Below are positions 25,874 through 38,427 of a stretch of DNA of 64,000 nucleotides, piece by piece (within the stretch, counting starts at the first letter, position 1; each line of letters begins with the position of its first letter). The stretch lies in contig JAZKBR010000004.1 in NCBI GenBank assembly GCA_040388535.1, positions 310,001-374,000 of the forward strand, written 5' to 3'. Position numbers and translations under genes: made by a program. The stretch comes from Gemmatimonadota bacterium. GTDB taxonomy: Bacteria > Gemmatimonadota > Gemmatimonadetes > Gemmatimonadales > GWC2-71-9. The notes beneath the pieces were generated by a model. That model did no database searches, was not told the DNA's origin, and saw only the letters and a program-made list of their open reading frames with translations.

Positions 25874-25999
25874 ACGAGAAGGGAGAAGGGAGAAGGGAGA
25901 AGGGTGAGGGGTGAGGGGTGAGGGGTGAGGGGTGGAGGGTGAGGGGTCAGGGAGTGGGGGAAACAGGGCGGTTCCCCCTTCCCCATCACCCGTCACCCG

Positions 26000-26011
<12 letters not shown>
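25874..26011. repeat. G-rich heptad tandem repeat within an imperfect inverted repeat
   Basis: Plus-strand 25876-25952 holds eleven consecutive seven-base units: four GAGAAGG, four GTGAGGG, then GTGGAGG, GTGAGGG and GTCAGGG. The block is bounded by ACGAGAAGG (25874-25882) and its inverted copy CCTTCTCGT (26003-26011), the latter overlapping the end of the kinase gene. Between them lie further G- and C-runs that can pair imperfectly. The regular GGG spacing would allow G-quadruplex formation on the plus strand. Confidence 0.8.
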
Positions 26012-26982
<971 letters not shown>

Positions 26983-26986
<4 letters not shown>

Positions 26987-28722
26987 TGTCTCGCCGATGA
27001 AGGGGTGGGGATGGCTGCCGTGGCACGTTGTTGAGGGATGATGACGGCCCCGGGGGTCCTTGGCAATGCCCCCGTGCACTCCCCTGCCCCGAACTGTGGT
27101 ACCTGGACCGGTTGCGAACCACGCGGCAGGAACGTCAGGGTACGGGTGCCGGTGGAGTCCTTGATTCGAAGCGTCGCCGGCTTGCTGGCATCGTCGTTGA
27201 ACCAGCCCCAGCCCGCGAGGGCCATCCCCTCTTCGGCGCCAGCATTCGCCGCCGGGCCACCGGGAACGAGCCCGCGGACCACACGATCCTGAGTGGACTT
27301 CGCGGCATCGAAACCGAGGACGAAGGGCACGACGGTCGTGTCACGCACGACAATGCAGTTCCCGATCGCCCCGGCGACCAGGGGAATCATTTCCCCCTGA
27401 TCGATGTATCGGCCGATCGCCGATCGCACGAGCGGCCGCAGGTCTCGCGGAAGCACGCCGAGGACGAGGGAGTCCGTGAGGTCGGCACCACTTCGTCTGG
27501 ATGCACGATAGAGATCGCGCATCAGCCGGTCGAACTCATATCGCCCACCTGAGGCCGTCGCGAGCTCACCCTTCAAGTAGAGCGCCAACAGGTACCCCTG
27601 CAGGTACGGGAAGGTCCGGCGATCGGGATTGGCGTAGTAATCTGTCTCGATCTCGCGTCGGGTGGCTCCACGGGCGGGCGAGAGATAGTAGCGTCGCACC
27701 GTCGTGTTCACTCGCTCAAGCCAGGCGGAGTCGCTATAGGCCCCGGCTTCGTGGAAGAAGCGATCAGCGTAGTAATCCGTGACGCCCTCGGTGAACCATT
27801 TGTATCGTTCCTCTGGTCGGGCGGCCTTCATTCCCTGGCCGTTCCAGAGATGCATCAGTTCGTGCGCCGCGATCCGGCCGATCGCGGTCAGCGACGATGC
27901 GCTGTCTGCGAAAGCGACGAAGCCGCCGGTGAAGGCGGTTCCCCCCTGAGTTCCGCGCGAGGCGATGCGCGACAGTGTGACGAAGCCGCTGCCAGTTCCT
28001 TGATCCCCCCAGAACTTTCGCTCGATCTCCCAGACGCGATCCAGCAGGGTGATGAACGCCGAATCCGGGAAATTCCACTGGTCCTGAATCGCGATCCTGA
28101 AGCCTTTTCGTCGGGGGTTGGGTATCCGGAACCGGCCGGCCACAAAGGCCGCCTGACCGAGATTGGCAATCGTGGTTCGGCTCACGCTTCGTGCACCGCC
28201 GTATGAGGTCAGGATGCTCCAGTCGGCAGGAACGCCTGTCCAGGTCACGCGAACCACGACCGGTGTCGCAGCAGCCCACTCCGGAAAGATCAGTCCGTTG
28301 CCCCCGTTGAAAATCACTCGACTGGAGTCGACCACGGCCCGGAAATAGAGGGGCAATCGAAGGGGGCCGCTCCAGTCCTGCTGCACGCGATAGCGCAGCC
28401 GGACACTCGCGCGCGGGGGATGGGACACCGTAACAATGCCAGCGCTGTCGCTCACGACTCGCGCCGGTCGATCGACGGCGAGGTTGAGAATGCTCTTGTT
28501 CAGCGAGTCCTGCCCGGCCCAGCGGAATGGGGCCGTGAACCGCGTCGAGCCCGACGCGTTGCCACGCAGGGTGAGTTCGATTTCGAGTGCAGGCGGCGTA
28601 TCGCCGCTGCGGCTGATGCTGAATCGGTAGGCGAGGGTATCTCGTGCCGCCACGGCCGGGGTCACGGCGGCACCCGTCCATACAGACAATGCCAGCGCGC
28701 TATGCAACAGCAACATCTTCAC
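26983..28722 (-). CDS. M61-family (glycyl aminopeptidase-like) metallopeptidase with PDZ domain
   Basis: A 579-residue secreted peptidase with a signal peptide ending near TPAVAA. An N-terminal beta-sandwich region (30-215) precedes the thermolysin-like zinc site HELMH (residues 287-291), with the third ligand Glu312 in WFTEGVTDYYAD. The C-terminal domain (about 470-550) contains GLVPGGPAANAGAEEGMALAG, a PDZ-like segment. M61 enzymes cut N-terminal glycine or alanine or act as endopeptidases. It is translated just before the Ser/Thr kinase with a 4-base overlap, which suggests joint expression. Confidence 0.87.
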
Positions 28723-28806
28723 CCCGGTCAGTTCAGGCGGCGGACAACACCATAAGGTGTTGGATGCCCGAACTGGCCAGTTGGTTGTCAGCGCGAGGTA
28801 AGGCCT

Positions 28807-29217
28807 TCACCTCACGCCGAGCTTCTCCAGCAGTGCTCGATGCTTCGGGCTGACCGGCATGCACGACAACCGGCTGATCCGTACCAGCCCGAGGTCCGCG
28901 AGAGCCGGAACCCCCTTGATTGTCGCGAGGGTTACCGGGCTCTTGAGCGGACGAACGGGCATGACATCGACCACCACCAGCTTCGGGTCATCCAGCTTGG
29001 GATCCGGGTACGGCCCCTTGGCAATCTTCGCGATACCGACGATCGCCTTGCCGTCCCCGGAATGATAGATCAAGACCTCGTCTCCCTTGGCCATCGCGCG
29101 CAGGTGGATGAGCGCGGCGTTACTCGCAACGCCATCCCAGGTGGCGCGACCATCACGGACGAGGTCGCCCCAGCTGTAGGTACCGGGTTCGGTCTTCAGG
29201 ATCCAGGAAGCAGACAT
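28807..29217 (-). CDS. EVE-domain protein
   Basis: A 136-residue single-domain protein. It begins SASWILKTEPGTYSWGDL and continues with TWDGVASNAALIHLRAMAKGDEVLIYHSG, KAIVGIAKI and a C-terminal LVRISRLSCMPVSPKH, the features of the EVE fold. This fold belongs to the PUA superfamily and binds modified bases in DNA or RNA. It overlaps the histidine kinase stop by one base (TGATG) and closes an efflux and two-component operon. Its partner nucleic acid is unknown. Confidence 0.92.
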   Translation of the reverse strand: MSASWILKTEPGTYSWGDLVRDGRATWDGVASNAALIHLRAMAKGDEVLIYHSGDGKAIVGIAKIAKGPYPDPKLDDPKLVVVDVMPVRPLKSPVTLATIKGVPALADLGLVRISRLSCMPVSPKHRALLEKLGVR

Positions 29218-30617
29218 CAGAGGTTCATCCCCAGGGCAAGGAACAGGGTCAGCGCACGAACCGCGCGATAGGCACCGGACCGGAATGGCATCGCGCCGTC
29301 TCGCATCGGCGAGCCAAGTGGAAGCTGAACAATGGCTCGGCAGCCGGGGAGAGGCGACCGGTTTTCGAGTCGCACGGTGCCTCCGTGTGCTTCGGCGATG
29401 CGTCTCGAGAGTGCCAGGCCGATCCCCGACCCGCCCGGCTTGGTGGTATAGAATGGCACGAAGAGATTCGCGCTATCGGCGATACCGCTCCCTTCATCCT
29501 CGACCAGCACCTCGAGGTCGTCGCCTCGAATCATCCAGGTCACCGTGACCCCACCGGCGGTCCCGTCCACGGAATCGACCGCATTGCGCACCAGGTTGAT
29601 CAACAGCTGGTCGAGCTGGTCGGCATCAGCCGACACGACCTGTTCCGGTCCGGGCACCACCGTCACTCTCCGCCGGGGTTCGAGCGGAACCACGCGGCGA
29701 ACCCATTCCTCGACCCGCACCGGCGCGAGCACCGGCCGCGGCAGCCTTGCGAGCCGGGCGTAGGCGGCGATGAATCGCCCCAGGGAATCAGCGCGCTGTC
29801 CAATCACGTCAAGACCTTCGCGGAGATCCGCATCGCTCTCGGTCGTGTGCGCGCCGCGTTCGACAATCGATCGCAACGAACCTGCGAACGACCGGATCGG
29901 CGCCAGCGAGTTATTGATCTCGTGGGAGAGGACACGAATGAGGCGCTGCCATGCCTCGCGTTCTTCGGCTTGCAGGGCCCGGCTCACATCGGTGAGCAGG
30001 ACCAGGGTGTGCGGCCGGCCATCCTGGCGAAACGAACTTCGTCGCAGCTCCCAGCGGTTGGCGTAGGAGCCACGCTGATCCAGCACGCGCGGCGTTTCGC
30101 CCTCGAGACAATCCTCGAGACCCAGCTCCGATGCGTGTCGGCCCACGAGCCGCTCCGCCGGTTCATCGAGCAGGCGCTCGCCACCGCGATTCACCAGCAC
30201 GAGTGCGCCGCCAGCATCGAAAGTGAAGACCGCGGCATCGATCTCGGTCATCACCGTGCGCAGCAGCGCGGTCGCCTCGATCACCCCAAGCCGCTGCCCG
30301 CGCAACATCTCGGCGAGCGCGTTGGCTTCCTCGTAGAGCAGGCCCAGGTCATCATCCGGATCCGACGACCGGGCGCGGTGGGAGAAGTCGCCCTCGCGCA
30401 TCGCCGCGAGCAGGTTGGATACCGTCTGCAGCGGCCGGATGACGCGCTCGTGAAGCACCATCAGGCCGATACCGAGGGTACTGGCCACCACGAGCGTGCC
30501 GGTCCATTGCAATCGGCTGCTGTGCGGTTCGACCCAGAGGAGCACCAGCGCCGTCACGACGGCCGGAAGGGCGGCCCACGCCGCAATGGCGACGATGCGC
30601 CGGGGCTGCGAGGCCAT
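29217..30617 (-). CDS. NtrY-like membrane histidine kinase
   Basis: A 466-residue sensor kinase. Two membrane helices (about 8-30 and 38-56) with only a short external loop are followed by a HAMP-like segment (58-110) and a PAS domain (about 118-215). The HisKA phospho-acceptor is His232 (VLSHEINNSLAP). The HATPase domain has N box NLVRNAVDSVDG, EDEGSGI and GGSGIGLALSRR. The last 24 or so residues after the ATPase domain (RSGAYRAVRALTLFLALGMNL) are an unusual hydrophobic tail that runs into the EVE start. It is partnered with the NtrC-type regulator just upstream; stimulus unknown, probably envelope-related. Confidence 0.92.
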   Translation of the reverse strand: MASQPRRIVAIAAWAALPAVVTALVLLWVEPHSSRLQWTGTLVVASTLGIGLMVLHERVIRPLQTVSNLLAAMREGDFSHRARSSDPDDDLGLLYEEANALAEMLRGQRLGVIEATALLRTVMTEIDAAVFTFDAGGALVLVNRGGERLLDEPAERLVGRHASELGLEDCLEGETPRVLDQRGSYANRWELRRSSFRQDGRPHTLVLLTDVSRALQAEEREAWQRLIRVLSHEINNSLAPIRSFAGSLRSIVERGAHTTESDADLREGLDVIGQRADSLGRFIAAYARLARLPRPVLAPVRVEEWVRRVVPLEPRRRVTVVPGPEQVVSADADQLDQLLINLVRNAVDSVDGTAGGVTVTWMIRGDDLEVLVEDEGSGIADSANLFVPFYTTKPGGSGIGLALSRRIAEAHGGTVRLENRSPLPGCRAIVQLPLGSPMRDGAMPFRSGAYRAVRALTLFLALGMNL

Positions 30618-30622
30618 CGCGA

Positions 30623-31984
30623 TTACAGTCCGTACCGCTCCAGCCGGCGATACATCGCGCTACGGCTGAGCCCGAGCGCCTTCGCGGCTTCGGACACGTT
30701 GTTCCCGGTTCGCGCCAGCGCCTTCTGGATGAGGACGCGTTCGACATCCTCCAGCGTCATCTGATCGAGATGCGCGCTCCCCTCGCCGCCGGTACTCAAG
30801 CCGAGATCGCCGACCCGGATCTGATTGCTGTCGGCAAGAAGCACGGCGCGCTCCACCGTGTGGTCAAGCTCGCGAATGTTTCCGGGCCAGGCATATCCGA
30901 GCACTGCAGCCATCGCATCGGGATGGAAACCGCTAATCGCCTTGCGATAGCGCGCCGCATATTTCTCGAGGAAATGCGCGGCGAGTTGCGGAATATCCTC
31001 GCGCCGCTCGCGCAGTGCCGGGATCCGGATCTCGATGGTGTTCAGCCGGTAGAGCAGATCTTCGCGGAATCGGCCGGCCGAGACCTCGTTGCGAAGATCG
31101 GCATTGGTGGCGGAGAAGACCCGCACTTCGACCGTCTTCGTCTTGGAGGATCCGACCCGCTCGAACTCGCCGGTGTTCAGCACCCGGAGCAGCTTCGCCT
31201 GCTGCCCCTGGGTGATGTTGGCAATTTCGTCGAGAAAGAGAGTGCCCCGGTCGGCCAGCTCGAACCGGCCGATCCGATCGCTCTTGGCGTCAGTGAACGC
31301 CCCCTTGAGATGGCCGAAGAGCTCGCTCTCGAAGACGCCTTCGGAGAGGCCGCCCACGTTCACCGTGATCATCGGACGGCTGGCACGTGCGCTCGCCGCG
31401 TGGAGCCAGCGCGCGGCGATCTCCTTGCCGACGCCGTGCTCGCCGAGAATCAAGGCATTGGCGTCACTCGGTGCAACTCGCGCCATCAGTTTGGCGGTCG
31501 CGCGCATCGCCGGCGACTCGGTAACCAGGTCCGGCAGGCCTTCGCGCCGCAACGACTGATTCTCGCTTTCGAGTCGCTGGCTTCTACGAAGTGCCCGTCC
31601 GAGCTCGACCTGGGTGCGCAACAGCGCGACCAGACGATGGTTGTCCCAGGGCTTCTCGATGTAGTCACGGGCGCCGTGACGCATCGCCTCGACCGCACCT
31701 TCGACACTGCCGAACGCCGTCATCACGACCACCGGCAGCGCGGCGTCGAGGGACTGGATCCGCTGCAGCACATCGAGCCCTTCACGGCCCGACGTGGTGT
31801 CACGCGTGTAGTTGAGGTCCATCAGCAGGGCGTCGAAATCGCTCCGCTCGAGGGTGGCGAGCACGCCAGCGGGCGAGGTTGCCGTCTCGACGGCGAAGCC
31901 CTCGTTGCGGAGCAGCAGGCGCAGCGCCTGCAGGATGTCCGACTGGTCGTCGGCGACGAGGATGCGCGGCGCGGGGAGAGCCAT
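30623..31984 (-). CDS. NtrC-family sigma54-dependent response regulator
   Basis: A 453-residue regulator. The receiver domain (1-120) has phospho-acceptor Asp56 (LLMDLNYT) and Lys111 (EKPWD). The AAA+ domain (about 150-390) has Walker A GEHGVGKE (181-188), Walker B LFLDEI (249-254), and the sigma54-contact loop reading GAFTDA (228-233) instead of GAFTGA. A Fis-type helix-turn-helix lies at about 425-450 (NVSEAAKALGLSRSAMYRRLE). It probably activates its own operon from a sigma54 promoter; a near-match lies at 39733-39748. The kinase gene begins five bases downstream. Confidence 0.93.
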   Translation of the reverse strand: MALPAPRILVADDQSDILQALRLLLRNEGFAVETATSPAGVLATLERSDFDALLMDLNYTRDTTSGREGLDVLQRIQSLDAALPVVVMTAFGSVEGAVEAMRHGARDYIEKPWDNHRLVALLRTQVELGRALRRSQRLESENQSLRREGLPDLVTESPAMRATAKLMARVAPSDANALILGEHGVGKEIAARWLHAASARASRPMITVNVGGLSEGVFESELFGHLKGAFTDAKSDRIGRFELADRGTLFLDEIANITQGQQAKLLRVLNTGEFERVGSSKTKTVEVRVFSATNADLRNEVSAGRFREDLLYRLNTIEIRIPALRERREDIPQLAAHFLEKYAARYRKAISGFHPDAMAAVLGYAWPGNIRELDHTVERAVLLADSNQIRVGDLGLSTGGEGSAHLDQMTLEDVERVLIQKALARTGNNVSEAAKALGLSRSAMYRRLERYGL

Positions 31985-31997
31985 GGGTACCCGGAAT

Positions 31998-32663
31998 CTA
32001 CTCCGGGACCAGCCAGCCGTCCTTGAGGCGAATGATCCGGTTGCCGTACCGGGCGTTCTCCTCGGAATGGGTGACCTGAATCACCGTCGTGCCGGCCTGA
32101 TTGAGCGACCGGAAGAGTTCCATGATCTCGCGACCCTGCTCCGAGTGCAGGTTGCCGGTGGGTTCGTCGGCGAGCAGCAAGGTGGGCTTGGCAATCACGG
32201 CGCGCGCGACTGCAACGACCTGTTGCTGACCGCCGGAGAGCTGGCGCGGGAAGAGGTCCTTCTTCCCCACCATGTGAAAACGGTCGAGCGTGTCAGCCAC
32301 GATCGCCTGCCGCTCGCTGGATGGAATATTCCGGTAGCTCAGCGGCATGTCGAGATTCTCCGCCACGGTCAGTTCATCCAGCAAGTGGTACTGCTGAAAG
32401 ACGAACCCCACCGCCGAACGGGAGAGGGCGCTCCGAGCCTTCGGAGCGAGCGCATGCACCGGATCGTTGCCCAGCCAGTACTCGCCGGTGAAGTCGGCAT
32501 CGAGCATTCCAAGGATCGAGAGCAGGGTCGACTTCCCGGCGCCCGACGGCCCCATGATCGTCACGAATTCACCGGCGGCGATATTCAGCTCGATCCGACG
32601 CAACAGGAAGGTCGGCGAGGGCCGGGTAGGGATCGACTTCTCGAGGTTCACAACTCGGATCAC
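31998..32663 (-). CDS. MacB/LolD-type ABC transporter ATPase
   Basis: A 221-residue ATPase: Walker A GPSGAGKST, Q-loop VFQQYHLLDELTV, signature LSGGQQQ, Walker B LLLADEP, D-loop TGNLHS and H-loop VTHS. The size and MacB-like spacing indicate a partner for an FtsX-type permease, most likely the ADOP gene 52 bases upstream. GTG start at 32663. The regulator gene follows after 13 bases. Signature VVAVARA replaces the usual RVAIARA, a mild deviation. Confidence 0.9.
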   Translation of the reverse strand: MIRVVNLEKSIPTRPSPTFLLRRIELNIAAGEFVTIMGPSGAGKSTLLSILGMLDADFTGEYWLGNDPVHALAPKARSALSRSAVGFVFQQYHLLDELTVAENLDMPLSYRNIPSSERQAIVADTLDRFHMVGKKDLFPRQLSGGQQQVVAVARAVIAKPTLLLADEPTGNLHSEQGREIMELFRSLNQAGTTVIQVTHSEENARYGNRIIRLKDGWLVPE

Positions 32664-32715
32664 GAAAACTCCGCTGCGGCAGGATCAGGAAGGTGCCGAA
32701 AACTATCGTGCATGG

Positions 32716-35133
32716 TCACTCGATGCGCAGGACGGCCATCGGGTCGACTCTCGCAGCGCGCCGCGCCGGGATCCAGGCCGCGAACCACGCCGTGGCCAGC
32801 AGCACCGCCGCGGCGAATGCCAGCATCAGCGGATCGGCGGCATCGACCTCATAGAGCTGGCTCCGGAGAAACCGGGCCCCGAGGAGATAAACGAGAAGGC
32901 CGATCGCGGACCCGGCCAGCGTGGCGCCGAGCGCTCCACCGACGATCATTTGCACCACCGCGGTGGCACGGGCCCCAAGTGCCATCCGGATGCCGATTTC
33001 TCGCCGACGGCGCGAGACCCCCTGGGCGACCACACCATAGATCCCCAGCGAGGCGAGCAGCAAGGCAGTTGCACCGAAGATCCCCAGCAGCATGCCGAAC
33101 AGTCGCGGCTGCGATACCGACGCGCTGATGCCCGATGAAAGTCGACCAAGGTCACTCACCGGCATATCGGGATCGACCTGATGCACCGCATCGCGAAGTG
33201 CGCCAACGATGGCGAGTGGCTCGCCGCGCACCTTCGCGAAGACGTTGAATGATGACCGCGGAAAGATGGCAAGCGGGACATACGCCGCAGGTGCGGCCGG
33301 CTTGCCAAGTCCCTCGTGGTGCACATCACCGACCACGCCGACAATGACGCCCTCGGACGGACCGATCCGGAATCGCTGACCCACCGCGTCCTGACCCGGC
33401 CACCCCTGCTTCGCGAAGGCGAGACTCGCAACCACCGGGATCAGCGCGCGCGAACTGTCAGCGACGGTGAAGTCACGCCCGCTCAGCAGCGGAATGGAGA
33501 GGGCACCGAAATAGCCGGGGGTCACCATGTAGACCCCGGCTGCGGGAGAGAGGGTGTCCACCGCGCCGCTGGCGCGCACCACCTCCAACCCGTACGGCTC
33601 GCCACCTCCGGTGAGGGGGGTGCGCTTGCTGCCACCAACCGCGACAACACCTGGCACCTGAGCAATGCGCTCGAGCAGCGCGTGGCGGAACGGCTCGAAT
33701 GCGGTCGGTCCGGTAAATCGAGGCCCTTGCAAGGTCAGTCGCATCGTGGCGACGCCTTCCGCGCGGAAACCCGGATCGACGTGTGTGAGCTTCCAGAGCG
33801 AGGTCAGGGCCAGCACGGCGCCGCAGAGCAACAGCACCGCGAAACCACTCTCAGCCGCGAGCAGCCCGCTGGCGAGACGTCCGGAGCCGCTGCTCTGGCC
33901 ACGTCCTTCGCGCAGTGACGTGTCGGCGCCAGGGTTGGCGCTACGCAATGCCGGCAACACGCCGACCATCAGGAACGATGCCACTCCCGCGAGAACGGCA
34001 AAGCCGGCAACCACCGGATCGATCGCAATCTCGCTCGCCCGAGGCAGCGTCGCCGCGGCGAGCGACGAGAGGAACGGAACCCCGAGCCATGCCAGCAGGA
34101 GTCCGAGCGCTGCGGCCGCGAGGGCGAGCACCGCGCTCTCCAGGAGCAACTGCCCGAGCAACCTCCGCCGGGATGCACCAAGCGCCGCACGAATCGCGAG
34201 CTCACGCGTGCGCGACAGGCCGCGGGCGAGCATCAGGTGCGCCACGTTGACGCAGGCGATCAGCATCACCAGCCCAACCGCGATGAGCAGCGCGAGCAGC
34301 GGCGTCCGGACATCGCCCGTGAGAAAGTCGGTGAGCGGTTGCATGGCGGCCACACCCCAACCCTTGTTGCTCTCGAGGTAGCGCCGTTCGAGTCCTGAGA
34401 GGATATCGCCGACTTGCGCCCTGGCCGCGTCGGGGGTGACGCCGGGTGCGAGTCGCCCGATCACGTTGAGCCACCGGACCGGGCGGATATGAGGGACTTC
34501 AGCGTCGGTCATCAGGGAGAGCGGCAACCAGATCTGCGCTTCGGCGCTGGGGAAAGCGAACGCGGGCGGCATCACCCCGATCACGCGATACGGCGTGCCG
34601 TCGAGCCGAACCACTTTGCCAACGACGTCCCGATCGCCACCGAGTCGGCCGCGCCAGAAGGCGTCGCTGAGCACGACGACCTGGTTTTCTCCGGGCCGAT
34701 CGTCCTCAGGGCCGAAGGTTCGCCCGCGCAACGCGGTCGCCCCCAGGGTGCTGAACATTCGGCCGTCGACCATCGCCGCGGACACGTTGAGGGGCTCGCC
34801 GAAACCGGTGAGGTTCTTCGTCCCGAGGCCAGGCGCGTAGAAGTACGCCGAGACAGAACTGAGCCGGGAGGCGCCGGCGCGCAGGTCATCGAAGTCTTGC
34901 GGCGAGAACCCGCCGTAAACCGCGCCACGCTCGGCGCGCTGATGGCCGATCTGGACCAGCGCAATGGGCTGCTCGAACGGAAGTTCGCGAAGCAGCACCG
35001 CACGAACTACAGTGAAGATCGCGGTACTGGCGCCGATCCCCAGGGCGAGTGTCCACAGCGCGACGAGGGTGAATCCGGGGGTCCGCCAGAGTGAGCGCAC
35101 CGCCCGTCGCAGGTCCTGCCAGCCGTTCTGCAT
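32716..35133 (-). CDS. ADOP-type duplicated FtsX/MacB permease
   Basis: An 805-residue membrane protein with the two-half architecture of ADOP permeases. An N-terminal helix (VALWTLALGIGASTAIFTVV) is followed by a MacB periplasmic domain (about 50-260) and three helices (about 270-400). A second such unit has a periplasmic part at about 470-650 and helices in the last 150 residues. The C-terminal sequence ends ARRAARVDPMAVLRIE, the usual closing motif. A good ribosome-binding site (AGGAG) precedes the ATG. It probably moves a lipid, lipoprotein or peptide across the envelope by mechanotransmission. Confidence 0.92.
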   Translation of the reverse strand: MQNGWQDLRRAVRSLWRTPGFTLVALWTLALGIGASTAIFTVVRAVLLRELPFEQPIALVQIGHQRAERGAVYGGFSPQDFDDLRAGASRLSSVSAYFYAPGLGTKNLTGFGEPLNVSAAMVDGRMFSTLGATALRGRTFGPEDDRPGENQVVVLSDAFWRGRLGGDRDVVGKVVRLDGTPYRVIGVMPPAFAFPSAEAQIWLPLSLMTDAEVPHIRPVRWLNVIGRLAPGVTPDAARAQVGDILSGLERRYLESNKGWGVAAMQPLTDFLTGDVRTPLLALLIAVGLVMLIACVNVAHLMLARGLSRTRELAIRAALGASRRRLLGQLLLESAVLALAAAALGLLLAWLGVPFLSSLAAATLPRASEIAIDPVVAGFAVLAGVASFLMVGVLPALRSANPGADTSLREGRGQSSGSGRLASGLLAAESGFAVLLLCGAVLALTSLWKLTHVDPGFRAEGVATMRLTLQGPRFTGPTAFEPFRHALLERIAQVPGVVAVGGSKRTPLTGGGEPYGLEVVRASGAVDTLSPAAGVYMVTPGYFGALSIPLLSGRDFTVADSSRALIPVVASLAFAKQGWPGQDAVGQRFRIGPSEGVIVGVVGDVHHEGLGKPAAPAAYVPLAIFPRSSFNVFAKVRGEPLAIVGALRDAVHQVDPDMPVSDLGRLSSGISASVSQPRLFGMLLGIFGATALLLASLGIYGVVAQGVSRRRREIGIRMALGARATAVVQMIVGGALGATLAGSAIGLLVYLLGARFLRSQLYEVDAADPLMLAFAAAVLLATAWFAAWIPARRAARVDPMAVLRIE

Positions 35134-35175
35134 TGGTGCTCCTGCCCGACGATGCCGGGCGAGTGCCGGTATGAC

Positions 35176-37647
<2,472 letters not shown>

Positions 37648-37666
37648 CGGAGTGTCCTTCCGGCAA

Positions 37667-38377
37667 TCAGGCCGGTGAAAGTTCCAGCGCCTGATCCTCG
37701 ACCACGCGGCCGTCGAAGAGGTGAATCGAGCGATCCGCATGACGCTCATAGCGAGGATCGTGGGTCACCATGCAGATCGTGGCCCCTCCGCGATGCAGCT
37801 CCTGCAGCAGCTGCATCACCGACTCGCCGTTGGTGGAGTCGAGGTTACCGGTCGGTTCGTCAGCGAGAAGAATCAGCGGCTCGCCGGCGACGGCGCGTGC
37901 CACTGCAACACGCTGCTGCTGACCGCCCGAGAGCTGCGCCGGGTAGTGCTTCACGCGATGACTCATCCCTACCTTCTCGAGCGCCGCCATCACCCGCTGC
38001 TTGCGATCCGCCGGTGCCATGCCGCGGTAGGTCAGCGGCAGCTCGACATTCTCGTACACCGTGAGATCGCCGATCAGGTTGAAGGCCTGGAAGATGAAGC
38101 CGATCTCCCGGTTGCGGATCCGGGCACGATCCGACGGCGAGAGCTGCGCGACCGGCTTGTCATCGAGGTAGTACTCGCCGCCGGTCGGCGTGTCGAGCAG
38201 GCCGAGCAACGAGAGCAGCGTGGTCTTGCCGCAGCCGGACGGGCCGGAGATCGCGACGTACTCGCCGCGCTTGACGTCGAGATGGATCTCGGCCAGCGCG
38301 TGGGTTTCGACTTCGTCGGTGTAGAAGACCTTCTTGATGCCATCGAGTCGGATGAGCGACTGGCCTGGGGACGTCAC
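37667..38377 (-). CDS. MacB/LolD-type ABC transporter ATPase, first of the operon
   Basis: A 236-residue ATPase with Walker [11 protein letters not shown]-loop [13 protein letters not shown], signature [14 protein letters not shown], Walker [10 protein letters not shown]-loop TGNLDS and H-loop VTHDPRY. GTG start at 38377. It sits between the membrane-fusion protein and the first ADOP permease and is the natural motor for that permease. All catalytic residues are intact. Confidence 0.93.
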   Translation of the reverse strand: MTSPGQSLIRLDGIKKVFYTDEVETHALAEIHLDVKRGEYVAISGPSGCGKTTLLSLLGLLDTPTGGEYYLDDKPVAQLSPSDRARIRNREIGFIFQAFNLIGDLTVYENVELPLTYRGMAPADRKQRVMAALEKVGMSHRVKHYPAQLSGGQQQRVAVARAVAGEPLILLADEPTGNLDSTNGESVMQLLQELHRGGATICMVTHDPRYERHADRSIHLFDGRVVEDQALELSPA

Positions 38378-38427
38378 GTGGGCTCCGGATGTTGGCGTTC
38401 GGCTACGGGAAACGGACGGGTCACTGG

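Noticed and set aside
25876-25952. CRISPR array
   Set aside because: Units are contiguous seven-base repeats with no spacers and no cas genes nearby.
28745-28782. Hairpin CAACACC/GGTGTTG and 12-bp palindrome AACTGGCCAGTT between the EVE and M61 genes
   Set aside because: Small dyads without a T-run or recognisable promoter; could be chance, so not listed as features.
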